A DNA stretch of 64,000 nucleotides from Apostichopus japonicus (GCF_037975245.1 NC_092576.1:32466611-32530610); one strand, 5' to 3'; numbered from the stretch's first letter, positions 1 through 13,071 are shown. Notes: generated by a model from the letters alone, not told the origin. Translations and numbers: made by a program.

Positions 1-3000
1 TTCAACCATGTACACCTACCTAGTAACCATAGCATGTCGAAAGTACGTTTCAACATGTACATCTACCTAGTAACCATAGCATGCCTATAGTATGTTTCAA
101 CCATGTACACCTACCTAGTAACCATACCATGCCTAAAGTATGTTTCAACCATGTACATCTACCTAGTAACCATAGTATGCCTATAGTATGTTTCAGCCAT
201 GTAAAGCTATCTAGTAACCATAATATGCCTAAAGTATGTTTCAGCCATCTAGTAACCATAATATGCCTAAAGTATGTTTCAACCATTTACAGCTACCTAG
301 TAACCATAATATGCCTATATTATGTTTTATCTATGTACAGCTACCTAGTAACCATAATATGCCTAAAGTATGTTTCAACTATGTTCAGTTACCCAGTAAC
401 CATAGCATGCCTACAGTATGTTTCAACTATGTACAGCTACCTAGTAACAATATAGCATGCCTATAGTATGTGTCAACCATGTACATCTACCTAGTAACCA
501 TTGCATGTATACAGTATGTTTTAACCATGTACATCTACCTAGTAACCGAAGCATCCCTAAAGTATGTTTCAACCATGTACAGCTACCTAGTAAGCATAGC
601 ATGAATATAGTATGTCTCAACCATGTACATCTACCTAGTAACCAGAGTATGCTGAAAGTATGTTTCAACCATGTACACCTACCTAGTAACCATAGCATGC
701 CTAAAGTATGTTTCAACCATGTACATCTATCTAGTAACCATAGCATGCCTGTAAAATGTTACAGCCATGTAAAGCTACCTAGTAACCATAATATACCTAA
801 AGTATGTTTCAACCATTTACAGCTACCAAGTAACCATAGCATCCCTATAGTATGTTTTAACCATGTACATCTACCTAGTAACCATAGCATGGCCATTGTA
901 GGTCTCAACTATGTACAGCTACCTAGTAACCATAGCATGCCTTTAGTATATCTCAAATATGTACAGCTATACCTAGTAACCATAGCATGTATACAATATG
1001 TTTCAACTATGTACAGCTACCTAGTAACCATAGCATGCCTACAGTATGTCTCAACTATGTACAGCTACCTAGTAACCATAGCATGCTTTTAGTATGTTTT
1101 AACTATGTACAGCTACCTAGTAACCAGAGCATGCCTTTAGTATGTCTCAACTATGTACAGCTACCTAGTAACCATAGCATGTATACAGTATGTTTCAACT
1201 ATGTACAGCTACCTAGTAACCATTGCATGCCCACAGTATGTCTCAACTATGTACAGCTACCTAGTAACCGTAGCATGCCTTAAGTATGTTTCAACCATTT
1301 ACATCTACCTAGTAACCATAGCATTCCTAGAGTATGTTTCAACAATGTACAGCTACCAAGTAACAATATCATGCCTATAGTATGTTTCAACCATGTAAAG
1401 TTACCTAGTAACCATAATATGCCTAAAGTATTTTTCAACAATGTAGGGCAAACTAGTAACCATATAATGTCTACAGTATGTCTCAACCATGTACATCTAC
1501 CTAGTAACCATAGCATGCCTAAAGTATGTTTCAAGCATGTACAGCTACCTACTAACCATAGCATGTATACAATATGTTTCAACTATGTACAGCTACCTAG
1601 TAACCATAGCATGGCCATTGTTGGTCTCAACTATGTACAGCTACCTAGTAACCATAGCATGCCTTTAGTATATATCTCAAATATGTACAGCTATACCTAG
1701 TAACCATAGCATGTATACAATATGTTTCAACTATGTACAGCTACCTAGTAACCATAGCATGCCTACAGTATGTCTCAACTATGTACAGCTACCTAGTAAC
1801 CATAGCATGCCTTTAGTATATCTCAAATATGTACAGCTATACCTAGTAACCATACCATGTATACAATATGTTTCAACTATGTACAGCTACCTAGTAGCCA
1901 TAGCATGCCTTCAGTATGTCTCAACTATGTACAGCTACCTAGTAACCATAGCATGCTTTTAGTATGTTTTAACTATCTACAGCTACCTAGTAACCATAGC
2001 ATGCCTTTAGTATGTCTCAACTATGTACAGCTACCTAGTTACCATAGCATGTATACAATATGTTTCAACTATGTACAGCTGCCTAGTAACCATTGCATGC
2101 CTACAGTATGTCTCAACTATGTACATCTACCTAGTAACCGTAGCATGCCTTAAGTATGTTTCAACCATTTACATCTACCTAGTAACCATAGCATTCCTAG
2201 AGTATGTTTCAACAATGTACAGCTACCAAGTAACAATATCATGCCTATAGTATGTTTCAACCATGTAAAGTTACCTAGTAACCATAATATGCCTAAAGTA
2301 TTTTTCAACTATGTACAGCTACCTAGTAACCATATAATGTCTACAGTATGTCTCAACCATGTACATCTACCTAGTAACCATAGCATGCCTAAAGTATGTT
2401 TCAAGCATGTACAGCTACCTACTAACCATAGCATGTATACAATATGTTTCAACTATGTACAGCTACCTAGTAACCATTGCATGCCTTCAGTATGTCTCAA
2501 CTATGTACAGCTACCTTGTAACCATAGCATGCCTTTAGTATGTTTCAACTATGTACAGCTACCTAGTAACCATAGCATGTATATATAGTATGTCTCAACT
2601 ATGTAGTTACCTATTAACCATACCATGTATACAGTATGTTTCAACTATGTATGGTACCTAGTAACCATAGCATTTATACAGTATGTTTCAACCATGTACA
2701 GCTACCTAGTAACCATAGCATGTATACAGTATGTTTCAACCATGTACAGCTACCTAGTAACCATAATATGCCTATAGTATGTTTTATCCATGTACAGCTA
2801 CCTAGTAACCATAATATGCCTATAGTATGCTTCAAACATGTACAGCTACCTAGTAACCATAGCATGGCCATTGTTGGTCTCAACTATGTACAGCTACCTA
2901 GTAACCATAGCATGCCTTTAGTATATATCTCAAATATGTACAGCTATACCTAGTAACCATAGCATGTATACAATATGTTTCAACTATGTACAGCTACCTA

Positions 3001-4862
3001 GTAACCATAGCATGCCTACAGTATGTCTCAACTATGTACAGCTACCTAGTAACCATAGCATGCTTTTAGTATGTTTTAACTATGTACAGCTACCTAGTAA
3101 CCATGGCATGCCTTTAGTATGTCTCAACTATGTACAGCTACCTAGTAACCATAGCATGTATACAATATGTTTCAACTATGTACAGCTACCTAGTAACCAT
3201 TGCATGCCTACAGTATGTCTCAACTATGTACAGCTACCTAGTAACCGTAGCATGCCTTAAGTATGTTTCAACCATTTACATCTACCTAGTAACCATAGCA
3301 TTCCTAGAGTATGTTTCAACAATGTACATCTACCAATTAACAATATCATGCCTATAGTATGTTTCAACCATGTAAAGTTACCTAGTAACCATAATATGCC
3401 TAAAGTATTTTTCAACTATGTACAGCTACCTAGTAACCATATAATGTCTACAGTATGTCTCAACCATGTACATCTACCTAGTAACCATAGCATGCCTAAA
3501 GTATGTTTCAAGCATGTACAGCTACCTACTAACCATAGCATGTATACAATATGTTTCAACTATGTACAGCTACCTAGTAACCATTGCATGCCTTCAGTAT
3601 GTCTCAACTATGTACAGCTACCTTGTAACCATAGCATGCCTTTAGTATGTTTCAACTATGTACAGCTACCTAGTAACCATAGCATGTATATATAGAATGT
3701 CTCAACTATGTACAGCTACCTATTAACCATACCATGTATACAGTATGTTTCAACTATGTATGGTACCTAGTAACCATAGCATTTATACAGTATGTTTCAA
3801 CCATGTACAGCTACCTAGTAACCATAGCATGTATACAGTATGTTTCAACCATATACAGCTACCTAGTAACCATAATATGCCTATAGTATGTTTTATCCAT
3901 GTACAGCTACCTAGTAACCATAATATGCCTATAGTATGTTTCAAACATGTACAGCTACCTAGTAACCATAGCATGCCTATAGTATGTTTTATCCATGTAC
4001 AGCTACCTAGTAACCATAGCATGTATATAGTATGTCTCAACTATGTACAGCTACCTATTAACCATACCATGTATACAGTATGTTTCAACTATGTACGGTA
4101 CCTAGTAACCATAGCATTTATACAGTATGTTTCAACCATGTACAGCTACCTAGTAACCATAGCATGCCTCTAGTATGTCTCAACTACGTACAGCTACCTA
4201 GTAACCATAGCATGCCTATAGTAAGTTTCAACTATGTACAGCTACCTAGTAACCATAGCATGTATACAGTATGTCTCAACTACGTACAGCTACCTAGTAA
4301 CCATAGCTTGCCTATAGAATGTTTTATCCATGTACAGCTACCTAGTAACCATGGCATGTATATAGTATGTCTCAACTATGTACAGCTACCTAGTAACCAT
4401 AGCATGCCTATAGTAAGTTTCAACTATGTACAGCTACCTAGTAACCATAGCATGTATACAGTATGTCTCAACTACGTACAGCTACCTAGTAACCATAGCA
4501 CACCTATAGTATGTTTTATCCATGTACAGCTACCTATTAACCATAGCATGTATATAGTATGTCTCAACTATGTACAGCTACCTAGTAACCATAGCATGCC
4601 TACAGTATGTCTCAACTATGTACAGCTACCTAGTAAACATAATATGCCTATAGTTATGTTTTATCCATGTACAGCTACCTAGTAACCATAGCATGTATAT
4701 AGTATGTCTCAACTATGTACAGCTACCTATTAACCATAGCATGTATACAGTATGGATCAACTATGTACAGCTACATAGTAACCATAGCATGGCCATAATA
4801 TGTTTCAACCATGTACAGTTATGTAGCAATGATAGCACACGTACAATATACCTCAAGTTTGT
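1..4862. repeat. 48-bp satellite array
   Basis: About 100 head-to-tail copies of a 48-bp unit. Nearly every copy carries CTACCTAGTAACCATA followed by GCATGCCTA and a TATGTTTCAA-like block. Copies differ by point changes and small indels. The array starts before the window. Distinctive variants recur together at fixed distances: the set near 987, 1153 and 1371 reappears 870 bp later (1857, 2023, 2241) and again 1107 bp after that (2964, 3130, 3348). The array therefore has higher-order units of about 18 and 23 monomers. Because 48 is divisible by 3, stop-free frames of 60-210 codons exist on both strands. These are by-products of the period, not genes. The last copies decay near 4862. Confidence 0.97.
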
Positions 4863-4959
4863 AAACAGTTTTTAATTACCTGGTAACATCTATGGTATCG
4901 GACATACTTCACATTTATTCTCAACTACTGTATTTACAGAGCTAAGTATAGTATGAATT
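4863..4959. other. junction between two satellites
   Basis: About 100 bases of AT-rich sequence between the decayed end of the 48-bp array and the first partial 77-bp unit. No gene or known element is seen. Confidence 0.5.
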
Positions 4960-6378
4960 AATGTGCAGTGTTTCTGTCTGAAGATCCTGTATATATTATA
5001 CTGTATGCACTTGATGAAGTTTACCCTGCATTGATACGCACACAGTATGTCTGTCTAAAGATCCTGTATATATTATACTGTATGCACTTGATGAAGTTTA
5101 CCATACATTGATACGCACACAGTATGTCTGTCTAAAGATCCTGTATATATTATACTGTATGCACTTGATGAAGTTTACCATGCATTGATATGCACACAGT
5201 ATGTATGTCTAAAGATCCTGTATATATTATACTGTATGAACTTGATGAAGTTTACCATGCATTGATACGCACACAGTATGTCTGTCTAAAGATCATGTAT
5301 ATATTATACTGTATGAACTTGATGAAGTTTACCATGCATTGATACGCACACAGTATGTCTGTCTAAAGATCCTGTATATTGTACTGTATGCACTTGATGA
5401 AGTTTACCATGCATTGATACGCACACAGTATGTCTGTTTAAGGATCCTGTATATATTATACTGTATGCACTTGATGAAGTTTACCATGCATTGATATGCA
5501 CACAGTATGTCTGTCTAAAGATCCTGTATATATTGTACTGTATGCACCTGATGAAGTTTACCATGCATTGATACGCACACAGTATGTCTGTCTAAAGATC
5601 CTATATATTATACTGTATGCACTTGATGAAGTTTACCATGCATTGATATGCACACAGTATGTCTGTCAAAAGATCCTGTTTATATTATACTGTTAGAACT
5701 TGATGAAGTTTACCATGCATTGATACGCACACAGTATGTCTGTCTAAAGATCCTGTATATATTACGTTAAATGGATGTGTGCCGAGAGATTGGCTTCGGT
5801 CAGCTTGCGAGTCTATAAGCCTCCATGGCTTCTTTCGCGAGTTCCTGCTTGCGGGAAGATCACATAATACATACATACAATACATACATACAATACATAC
5901 ATATTATACTGTACGCACTTGATGAAGTTTACCATGCATTGATACGCACACGGTATGTCTGTCTAAAGATCCTGTATATATTATACTGTATGCACTTGAT
6001 GAAGTTTACCGTGCATTGATATGCACACAGTATGTCTGTCTAAAGATCCTGTATATATTATACTGTATGCACTTGATGAAGTTTACCATGCATTGATATG
6101 CACACAGTATGTCTGTCAAAAGATCGTGTTTATATTATACTGTTAGAACTTGATGAAGTTTACCATGCATTGATATGCACACAGTATGTCTGTCTAAAGA
6201 TCCTGTATATATTATATACTGTGTGCACTTGATGAAGTTTACCGTGCATTGATATGCACACAGTATGTCTGTCTAAAGATCCTGTATATATCATATACTG
6301 TGTGCACTTGATGAAGTTTACCGTGCATTGATATGCACACAGTATGTCTGTCTAAAGATCCTGTATATATAATACTGT
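4960..6378. repeat. 77-bp satellite array
   Basis: About 17-18 copies of a 77-bp unit containing CTTGATGAAGTTTACC, GCACACAGTATGTCTGTC and AAAGATCCTGTATATATTA. Successive units near 5005 and 5082 are exactly 77 bp apart. Most copies differ by only a few bases. Some units are slightly shorter or longer through changes in the TATATTATA stretch. The array is split at 5765-5900 by an unrelated insertion. The unit shows no sequence relation to the 48-bp satellite. Confidence 0.95.
5765..5900. mobile_element. short retroposon insertion with ACATACA-type tail
   Basis: A 136-bp block unlike the surrounding 77-bp satellite. It begins CGTTAAATGGATG, has a GC-richer body (TTGGCTTCGGTCAGC, TTTCGCGAGTTCC), and ends in an (ATACATACA)n tail. 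The satellite base run ATATTA lies on both sides (5759-5764 and 5901-5906) and the satellite resumes in register, consistent with a 6-bp target duplication. A simple-sequence tail plus a short target duplication fits a SINE or the 3' end of a non-LTR retrotransposon. The family is not recognised and no tRNA-type A/B boxes were found. Confidence 0.6.
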
Positions 6379-6800
6379 ATGCCCTCGTACAAATATTTCC
6401 TTCTTTTGCATGCGTGCAATTGTGGTATGTGCGCAAAGAGCGTGTGGGGAATGTGCAAACTGCGCTCTGTTGGAACGTTTTCACGCATGCAATTACTGTT
6501 GCATGCATACAAATGATAAAATTGCACGCTCTGGGCATGCATGCAGGGGAATACAATTGCACGCTCCGGGTACGCATGCAGGGGAATAAACTTGCACGCT
6601 CCGGGCACGCATGCAGGGGGATAAAATTGCATGCTCCGGGCACGCGTGCATAGAATTAACATGCATGCAATTCTTGCATGCGTGTGGGGTATATGCAAAT
6701 TGCGCTCAATTGGAACGTTTTCACGCATGCATCTTAAAAACGCGCTCTGCTCGACAAACGTTTGCATGCATGCATGCACACATAATATCCATTTGGTATA
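6379..6800. repeat. TGCATGC/TGCACGC-rich region with a 35-bp tandem repeat
   Basis: Directly follows the 77-bp array. It contains four copies of a 35-bp unit (starts near 6521, 6556, 6591, 6626) with TTGCACGCTCCGGGCACGC followed by ATGCAGGGG. The flanks hold two copies of a longer block (near 6455 and 6690) with TTGGAACGTTTTCACGCATGC. Alternating purine-pyrimidine TGCATGCATGC runs are frequent. Short frames on both strands come from the repeat and are not credible genes. Confidence 0.8.
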
Positions 6801-8214
6801 TATATTAATTATGTGCATTAATTACTGGATGAAAAACAAAATTAATATAAAAACGTGCATGGAATATTTTCAATTCTCTCTGAATTATAAGTTTTATTCA
6901 ATATTAACTTCAGAACAATTGAATGGTTAGTTTTTTTTCAATATTTACTTTAAAATTTAGAACAAAATAACTTCCCTGGAAGATTGAATAGGTAGATAAA
7001 AAAGTGCATGGAATATTTTCAATTCTCTCTTATTTACTTAGGAACAATTAAATGGTAAAACAAAATACATGGTATTGCTACTATTGCAATAGGAATAAAA
7101 TTTATAACAAGAGCCCAAGGGCACTATGATGAATGTCACCAAGTTTCATGTAGATCCAATTATTGTTTAGTAATTTGACCTCAAATGACATGTATTTGTA
7201 CATATAGGTAACATTGGTACATGTTCATCGTGTGTATATGTAAGGGTGTTAGCCACTGAAAATAAATGTTTGTTCTTGATCAGAGAACTCTGGGTTTGGT
7301 GTGATGACCAAACACAGAGCAAGACACATAAAAATAGAAAACTCAACTGGCTTGGATCAAAATAAATTATAATTATGAATAACAAACAATATACAGCTTA
7401 TCTGGGCCCAGTCAAAGAATTAAATAAAATAACTTACAGTTGTGAGCTGCGCACCCAAAAGTTAAAGTAAATACACTTAATATAAAAGTCTGTTCTGGTG
7501 AGTTGGACTGTTGGTGACATCAAGTATTCTACAACATCATATCTTCCACGACATCAGATATTAAACGACATCAGTATAGTTGAACACATTAAATGGTATT
7601 ATGAATGTCCGATCCCAACAATATAGTAACCTTTAATTTATATGAAATAGTTCCAGGGTATCCTTTCAGTAAAATAATGTCAATATCCTTTGTAGTAAAA
7701 TAATGTCCTTTATAAGTGATGGTTGTCCCGGAATATCCTTTATTGTAAAATAATATCCTTTATAGTAAATAGTATCCTTTAAAATAAATAGTGTCCCAGA
7801 CTGTCAGTTGAATATATCACAACCTCCATAAAATAATAAGGACTACAGTAACTTGAATATAAATTAAGGTTTAAAACAAACTATCCAGCCATTAAAACTA
7901 TCTTTCTCTTCTTTTGCAACTGCCTTGCTCCAATACTCATAGCCAAATGCCTGACTCCCTATACCCCTCACAAAATTCGTTTGTTCCTATAATATATACA
8001 CACAGACCCCATTTCCTGTGAAGGCTAATTTCCAGGAAGAACAAGATAGTTGCCTAGCAACCCAGAAGAGGTAAGGTGTTAATCCACCCTTTTGCTGCCA
8101 CAAGACAACATACGAATATACTTTACAAATGCATAGCCCTCTGTACAGTGAGCACTGTACAGTGTACTAATAAACAAATAAAACTATGGTACAAAAGAAA
8201 CCTTTATGTAAGAG
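6801..8214. other. AT-rich non-coding stretch
   Basis: No supported gene. There is a diverged duplication of GCATGGAATATTTTCAATTC (near 6857 and 7005, about 148 bp apart). A diverged run of TATCCTTTATAGTAAAATAA-like units lies at about 7655-7795. A phrase AACAAGAGCCCAAGGGC near 7106 recurs in related form near 9599 (AACAAGAGCCCAACGGG), probably a scrap of an old dispersed repeat. Confidence 0.5.
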
Positions 8215-8650
8215 CTGACCATCTTACATATGTGCCAATTGCACGCTTCAGATGTTACTTGCTGCACACTCCAAAATTTACAGAGTGCCAAATACACGCT
8301 TCAATATTAACTGCACGCTTAAAAAATGAACAGTATGCCAAATGCATGCATGACCACTTCAAAATTGTCCAAAGTTCCAATTGCACGCTTTAACCACACT
8401 CAAAGAGTCCAAAATTAATGCATGCAATTGGACTTTTAAATGCGCATTTCAACTGGAGAAAGGCGCTTCATGTCAACTCCACCCTATTTGCATGCATGCA
8501 AGTTGCATACGAGAATGCACGCAACAGCTTAAGCATACGGAGAGGGTGTATAATACGTGCATAAAGCGTACCCATGCAAACCGGTTGCGTGCTTTTCACT
8601 TGCACACAGTTTGCAAGCAATTTGCACATGATTTGCATGCTCTGATTTGT
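8215..8650. repeat. second TGCACGCTT-rich region
   Basis: Many dispersed copies of TTGCACGCTT, TGCATGCATG and related words. The composition matches 6379-6800 although the longer units do not line up. It ends where a lone copy of the 77-bp satellite unit begins, so the pair '77-bp unit plus TGCACGC block' occurs twice in the window. Confidence 0.6.
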
Positions 8651-8654
8651 ATAA

Positions 8655-8711
8655 GGGTGCACTTGATGAAGTTTACCGTGTATTAATACGCACACAGTAT
8701 GTCTGTCTAAA
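8655..8711 (+). repeat. isolated copy of the 77-bp satellite unit
   Basis: One partial unit (GCACTTGATGAAGTTTACCG, then ACGCACACAGTATGTCTGTC), 2.3 kb from the end of the main array and in the same orientation. Confidence 0.85.
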
Positions 8712-8841
8712 TTCTAAGCAGTTAGCCCGTTTTTTGTAATGATGTAAAATATATTGATTTTTTTCTTTTTCTTGAAACATCTCACGGGCCGCAAAAAATC
8801 ACTGACGGGCCGCATGTGGCCCACAGGTTGTCCACCCTGCT

Positions 8842-9265
8842 TTAGGCAGTAGACATACTCCAGAATCCTGTTTCTGAAACTATATCCTTAGTGACTCATG
8901 TTATGATTCCCTTAGGCATTATACATACTTTAGAATCCTGTTTCTGAAACTATATCCTTGGTGTCTCGTGTTATGATTCCCTTAGGCATTATACATACTC
9001 TAGAATCCTGTTTCTGAAACTATATCCTTGGTGACTCGTGTTATGATTCCCTTAGGCATTATACATACTTTAGAATCCTGTTTCTGAAACTATATCCTTG
9101 GTGACTCGTGTTATGATTACCTTAGGCATTATACATACTTTAGAATCCTGTTTCTGAAACTATATCATTGGTGACTCGTGTTATGATTCCTTTGGGCAGT
9201 AGACATACTCTAGTATCCTGTTTCTGAAACTATATCATTGATGACTCATGTTAGGATTCCCTTAG
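8842..9265. repeat. 70-bp tandem repeat, six copies
   Basis: Six copies of a 70-bp unit marked by GAATCCTGTTTCTGAAACTA at 8863, 8933, 9003, 9073, 9143 and (variant) 9213. The unit contains TTCTGAA, a small palindromic core. The last copy is more diverged and decays after 9250. Confidence 0.95.
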
Positions 9266-12200
9266 GTTATACATGATCCAGAAATTTGTCTGGCCAAAGA
9301 AATTACACAATAGTGTATAAATAATCTCTGGGATCTAACTTTACAGTTTGGTTTAATGCTTGGAAAGGTTTGATCTCGAACAATTGATGTGCTAACTGGT
9401 CGCCCCTCCCCCCCCCACCACCCCCATGTGATGTGAAGTTACCAAAATATATCCTACATGGTTCAAGTAGTTGAAATGACATAACAATTTTTTTATAGCA
9501 CATTTCTATTTAAACATTTTCTGTTAAATAGAAACTGAATTTTCTCCATGTGGATTTCTGACTCACAGCATATGCATAGCATTCATGGGGTGGATTTTAA
9601 CAAGAGCCCAACGGGTACATATGGTTCCTTGCTCAGTGGAACAGTAATGCATTGTATGTCATCACTCAACACCATAATTGATAAATTGAATGCATGGTTA
9701 GGCCCACATGTACCAGATATTACTCAACAACTGTATTCCAAATTTGGATACAATCCGAGTTAAGCTTGTGGAGTTATTGCAAATTAGTGGATCCTCCCTA
9801 AAACATTGGGCAAGATAACAATTTTCACCAAAAGGTCCCAAAGTTATTTGTCTGAACAACTGGCTCAAAAATATATTTGCCCCCAAAACTTGAACCCGCA
9901 AAATATAAACCCAAATGGTCATCAAAAATATTTGGACTCGTAATTTTAAATATGGAGAGGTGGGGCCCTGGGGTACTTGAAACCAACACTTTTCATTCAA
10001 ATTATCTTGTTCCTGTGCGATACCTATCCAGCTACAGTAGGCTACGTACTAGTCCTACGGGTCGTACTATTTAGCGTCAACAGGCTCATTTCAAGACATC
10101 TCAAGACAACAAGTTTAAAATACCATCAAATACAATGGTTGTAATCAGAGTTTATCTGGAAACACGTTTAAAACTGACTGGAACCATCGTGCATGCATAT
10201 TTTTCGGGAAAAAATGTTTTTGCCGTAAAAATCGTCAACTTTCGCCGTCCGTAGAATTGGACGACGTGATGCTATTGCGCTTGCGCAATGACATTGGACC
10301 GTACCACTACACTACAGGTAAGTGCAAATTTTAAGTGGAGAATGGTGCCCACACACTCGTGTCAATGTAAGAAACTTCATATTATAGTTTTATTTACATG
10401 TATTCTTTGTTTATTTTTTTATTTCTTTTGTTCTTTTACTATTTTTCTGTCTCAATTCAATGATTTGTTTGGAGTTCATTCATCATACTACTTTGGTGCT
10501 TTCTTACTACGTCAACCCACCTTACCGATACTGTACACAAAGGTAGTTCCCAAACCCTAACACAAGTTGTGTTCTTGAATACTTGAAATGCAGAGCTGCG
10601 TTTGTAATGTATTTAAACCATGATACAATTGAACTGTATTGAGGTTTGACGGATGACGTAACAGGGTATGATTGAGCCAATGTTATCCTTGTAAGATATC
10701 ATGATAAAAGTTTTGTTTATATGAGTTCTGCGGATACTGTTCACCCTTTGATGAAATACGACCTTCACAGAAATCAATACACTTATGATCAAATGGTATC
10801 TTCTCATGGAAGGAGACTTGTTAATGTTACATATTGTCTCAGCTATGGTGCTATGGTCATCACAGCGTTTGCACAGTTTAGCCAGTTGACATCAAATGTC
10901 AAATGAACTAATATCAATGGGTTAATTTCTTCTACTCAGAATGGGTAACCTATATGTTTCCGTCTTGAGATAAGGTAGGTACAAGGGTTTCACTTTTTTT
11001 ATATCCCATTGACTTCTGATTACTCGTGACATCCAATAATATCAATAAGGTCCTAATCTCATATGTGCAACCCACAAACCAACTTCCACGTATAAAGATT
11101 GTCAATCGGATACACGCACAGAGGTATGGGTGTAACAAGAAAGCAGTGCACACACATGTACCAAAACATATGCACAGAACCGCATATATACGGCCTTGCA
11201 TAAACATGCCAACGCTATCACGAGTCTAAGGTTTGAATTGTCATTGAAGCTGTACTGTAACGAACTTATTTTATGCAATAGATCGTTGTCCTTATAACTA
11301 GGGATAAGCTATGCCCCATTTCAAAATCAAAGAACCACCAGTGTATGAACTTCGTAGTCTTCATTCTTGCGGAACGGAAACGTAAAAAAATATTGCTCGT
11401 CTACATCTGCTAAAAATGTTGTCGATATCATGTTTGATGCATCTCATCAAAACGTCAATTTACATGTCCTTTCTACGCTTCCGTACAAGCCTGTTCTTTC
11501 ATTACTGTGTATTAAGTCTAGCTCTCCAGTGGGCTATTTATAGATTAGTTGGAAAGTCTGTAGAAACTATATCATTCAACCTTTATTGTTAAATGGTGAT
11601 GCTCGAAATGTAATTATGGACCAATTACACCATTCTTGATACTTTCAAGGATGGAAAAGTTCTGTTCAACTATTGTGGGAGCGTTCCACTTCATTTGACA
11701 CGGGAATGGAGAAAGTTCGAAGAAACTACATCAATCAACCCTTATTTGTTTGATTGAGATGGCCGCAGTGTAATCATGGAACAATGACATCATGCATGAT
11801 ACTCTCAAGTATGGAGAAGTACAGTTCTACTTTTGTGGGACCGTTCCATTAAATTTCACACTATATTGGGGAAAGTCCGTAGAAACTAAATCACTCAAGC
11901 CTCTTCAACATATGCCGGCATCCATTCATCTGTAAACCGCGGACGGACCGCTGATTACACGCCGACTGGATGACACATCGTCGAACCACCAGCGGTTCAG
12001 AAATGAATGCTAGTGACCACCAAGAAGCCGCTGACGAAACAACGAACGTTTGATCGGTGACCCACAGTCTGTTGACACCGGAGGGTCGACGATGTGTCCT
12101 CAGAAGGGCCACCATATGAAAAATTTAATAAAATACCTTTAAGAAGAATCAAACACAGTACTTGACAGTCCCACATTGTTTTATTATTGTAACTTTATAC

Positions 12201-12801
12201 GGTTATCATGCTCTCAAGAAACCAAAATTGAAAACTTTCGAAGGAATGCTGCTAGGATTATTGCGTACATGCACAATATGATGAAAACGCTGCTGACACA
12301 TTTGACATAACATGAAAAGCTCCAACAACTGTTGCAATGGAAAATGTTGTTTGAGGATAACAAATCCCTTCGTAACTGAAAGACATTTATATTTACGAAA
12401 TGTCTTCACAATCCTGTTAAAAGGTATGTCTCAACGTTAGCTTTACATGACCAGAGAGGAAAAGCGGGAGAATACGCGGAAGGAAGGATTTTATTACACA
12501 GCGTTTACGCAATGTACTAACTTACCTCTATATCTCCTCAAACTGTCCTATAAGGACTTTCTGAAGCCTACACTTTTCTTCAGAAGAAGAGAAACAAGGT
12601 CTGTAAGAAATAGAACTGCACGAAAGGAACGAAAGATATCTTCCGAAAACGAAATAGAAAACGTTTCCTTTGGCCGCCATGAGCTTCCCACTTATATTCG
12701 ACAAGATAAGAAAAGTCCGTTAACAACCACGGACTTGACCTACTAAACTTAAACAGCTTAGGCGTTTACTTTATGATTTGGTCGGTTATGTGACATTCAA
12801 T
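9266..12801. other. non-coding stretch between 70-bp repeat and gypsy element
   Basis: No gene can be supported. A C-run lies at 9402-9428. Two or three diverged copies of a ~155-bp unit occur at about 11545-11890, marked by GTAGAAACTA and TTGTGGGA(G/C)CGTTCCA. Two GTAAGT donor-like sites follow short frames, the better at 10318, where TACTACAG-like sequence precedes GTAAGTGC. That could end a 5' exon, but nothing downstream confirms it. The flank 12700-12801 is the pre-insertion target of the gypsy element. Confidence 0.45.
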
Positions 12802-13051
12802 TGTTGGATAGTTACTTAGCGCCACCAAATAATCTGTTTACGATATAGTTTGATATATGTTAATTTATGCATACCTTAATTTGAATGGTATGGTTTGTGT
12901 TATGTAACGTCTACCAAGGTTTCTTGGAGAACACGTTCTTGTTAAAAGCTCACAATACATTACGTTAACCGTTTAGACGGATCATTTGCGTTACACTGTT
13001 TTGTGAAGTATTCCTATAAGTTTGTTAGGTTGTCCCGGGACCGACACAACA
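12802..13051 (+). repeat. 5' LTR of gypsy element
   Basis: 250 bp, TG...CA ends, preceded by TCAAT. Should contain promoter and polyadenylation signals; none is distinctive by eye. Confidence 0.96.
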
Positions 13052-13053
13052 AC

Positions 13054-13071
13054 TGGCGACGAGGATGGGAT
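13054..13071 (+). promoter_or_regulatory. primer binding site, tRNA-Ser(GCT)
   Basis: TGGCGACGAGGATGGGAT begins two bases after the 5' LTR. It is complementary over 18 bases to the 3' end, including CCA, of metazoan tRNA-Ser(GCT) as I know that sequence. Confidence 0.88.

Noticed and set aside
50-4875. Many 60-210-codon open frames on both strands of the 48-bp array
   Set aside because: They exist because the monomer length is a multiple of three and certain frames lack stops. Frames break at indels, both strands are open, and there is no domain or start context.
5771-5860. tRNA or tRNA-derived SINE head in the 5.8-kb insert
   Set aside because: No convincing A and B box promoter or cloverleaf could be drawn.
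1-6378. CRISPR-like appearance of regular repeats
   Set aside because: There are no unique spacers; units are head-to-tail satellite monomers in animal DNA, and no cas genes.
10288-10317. Possible first coding exon MTLDRTTTLQ with donor GTAAGT
   Set aside because: Only ten codons, no signal peptide or domain, no downstream exon; kept only as a remark in the stretch description.
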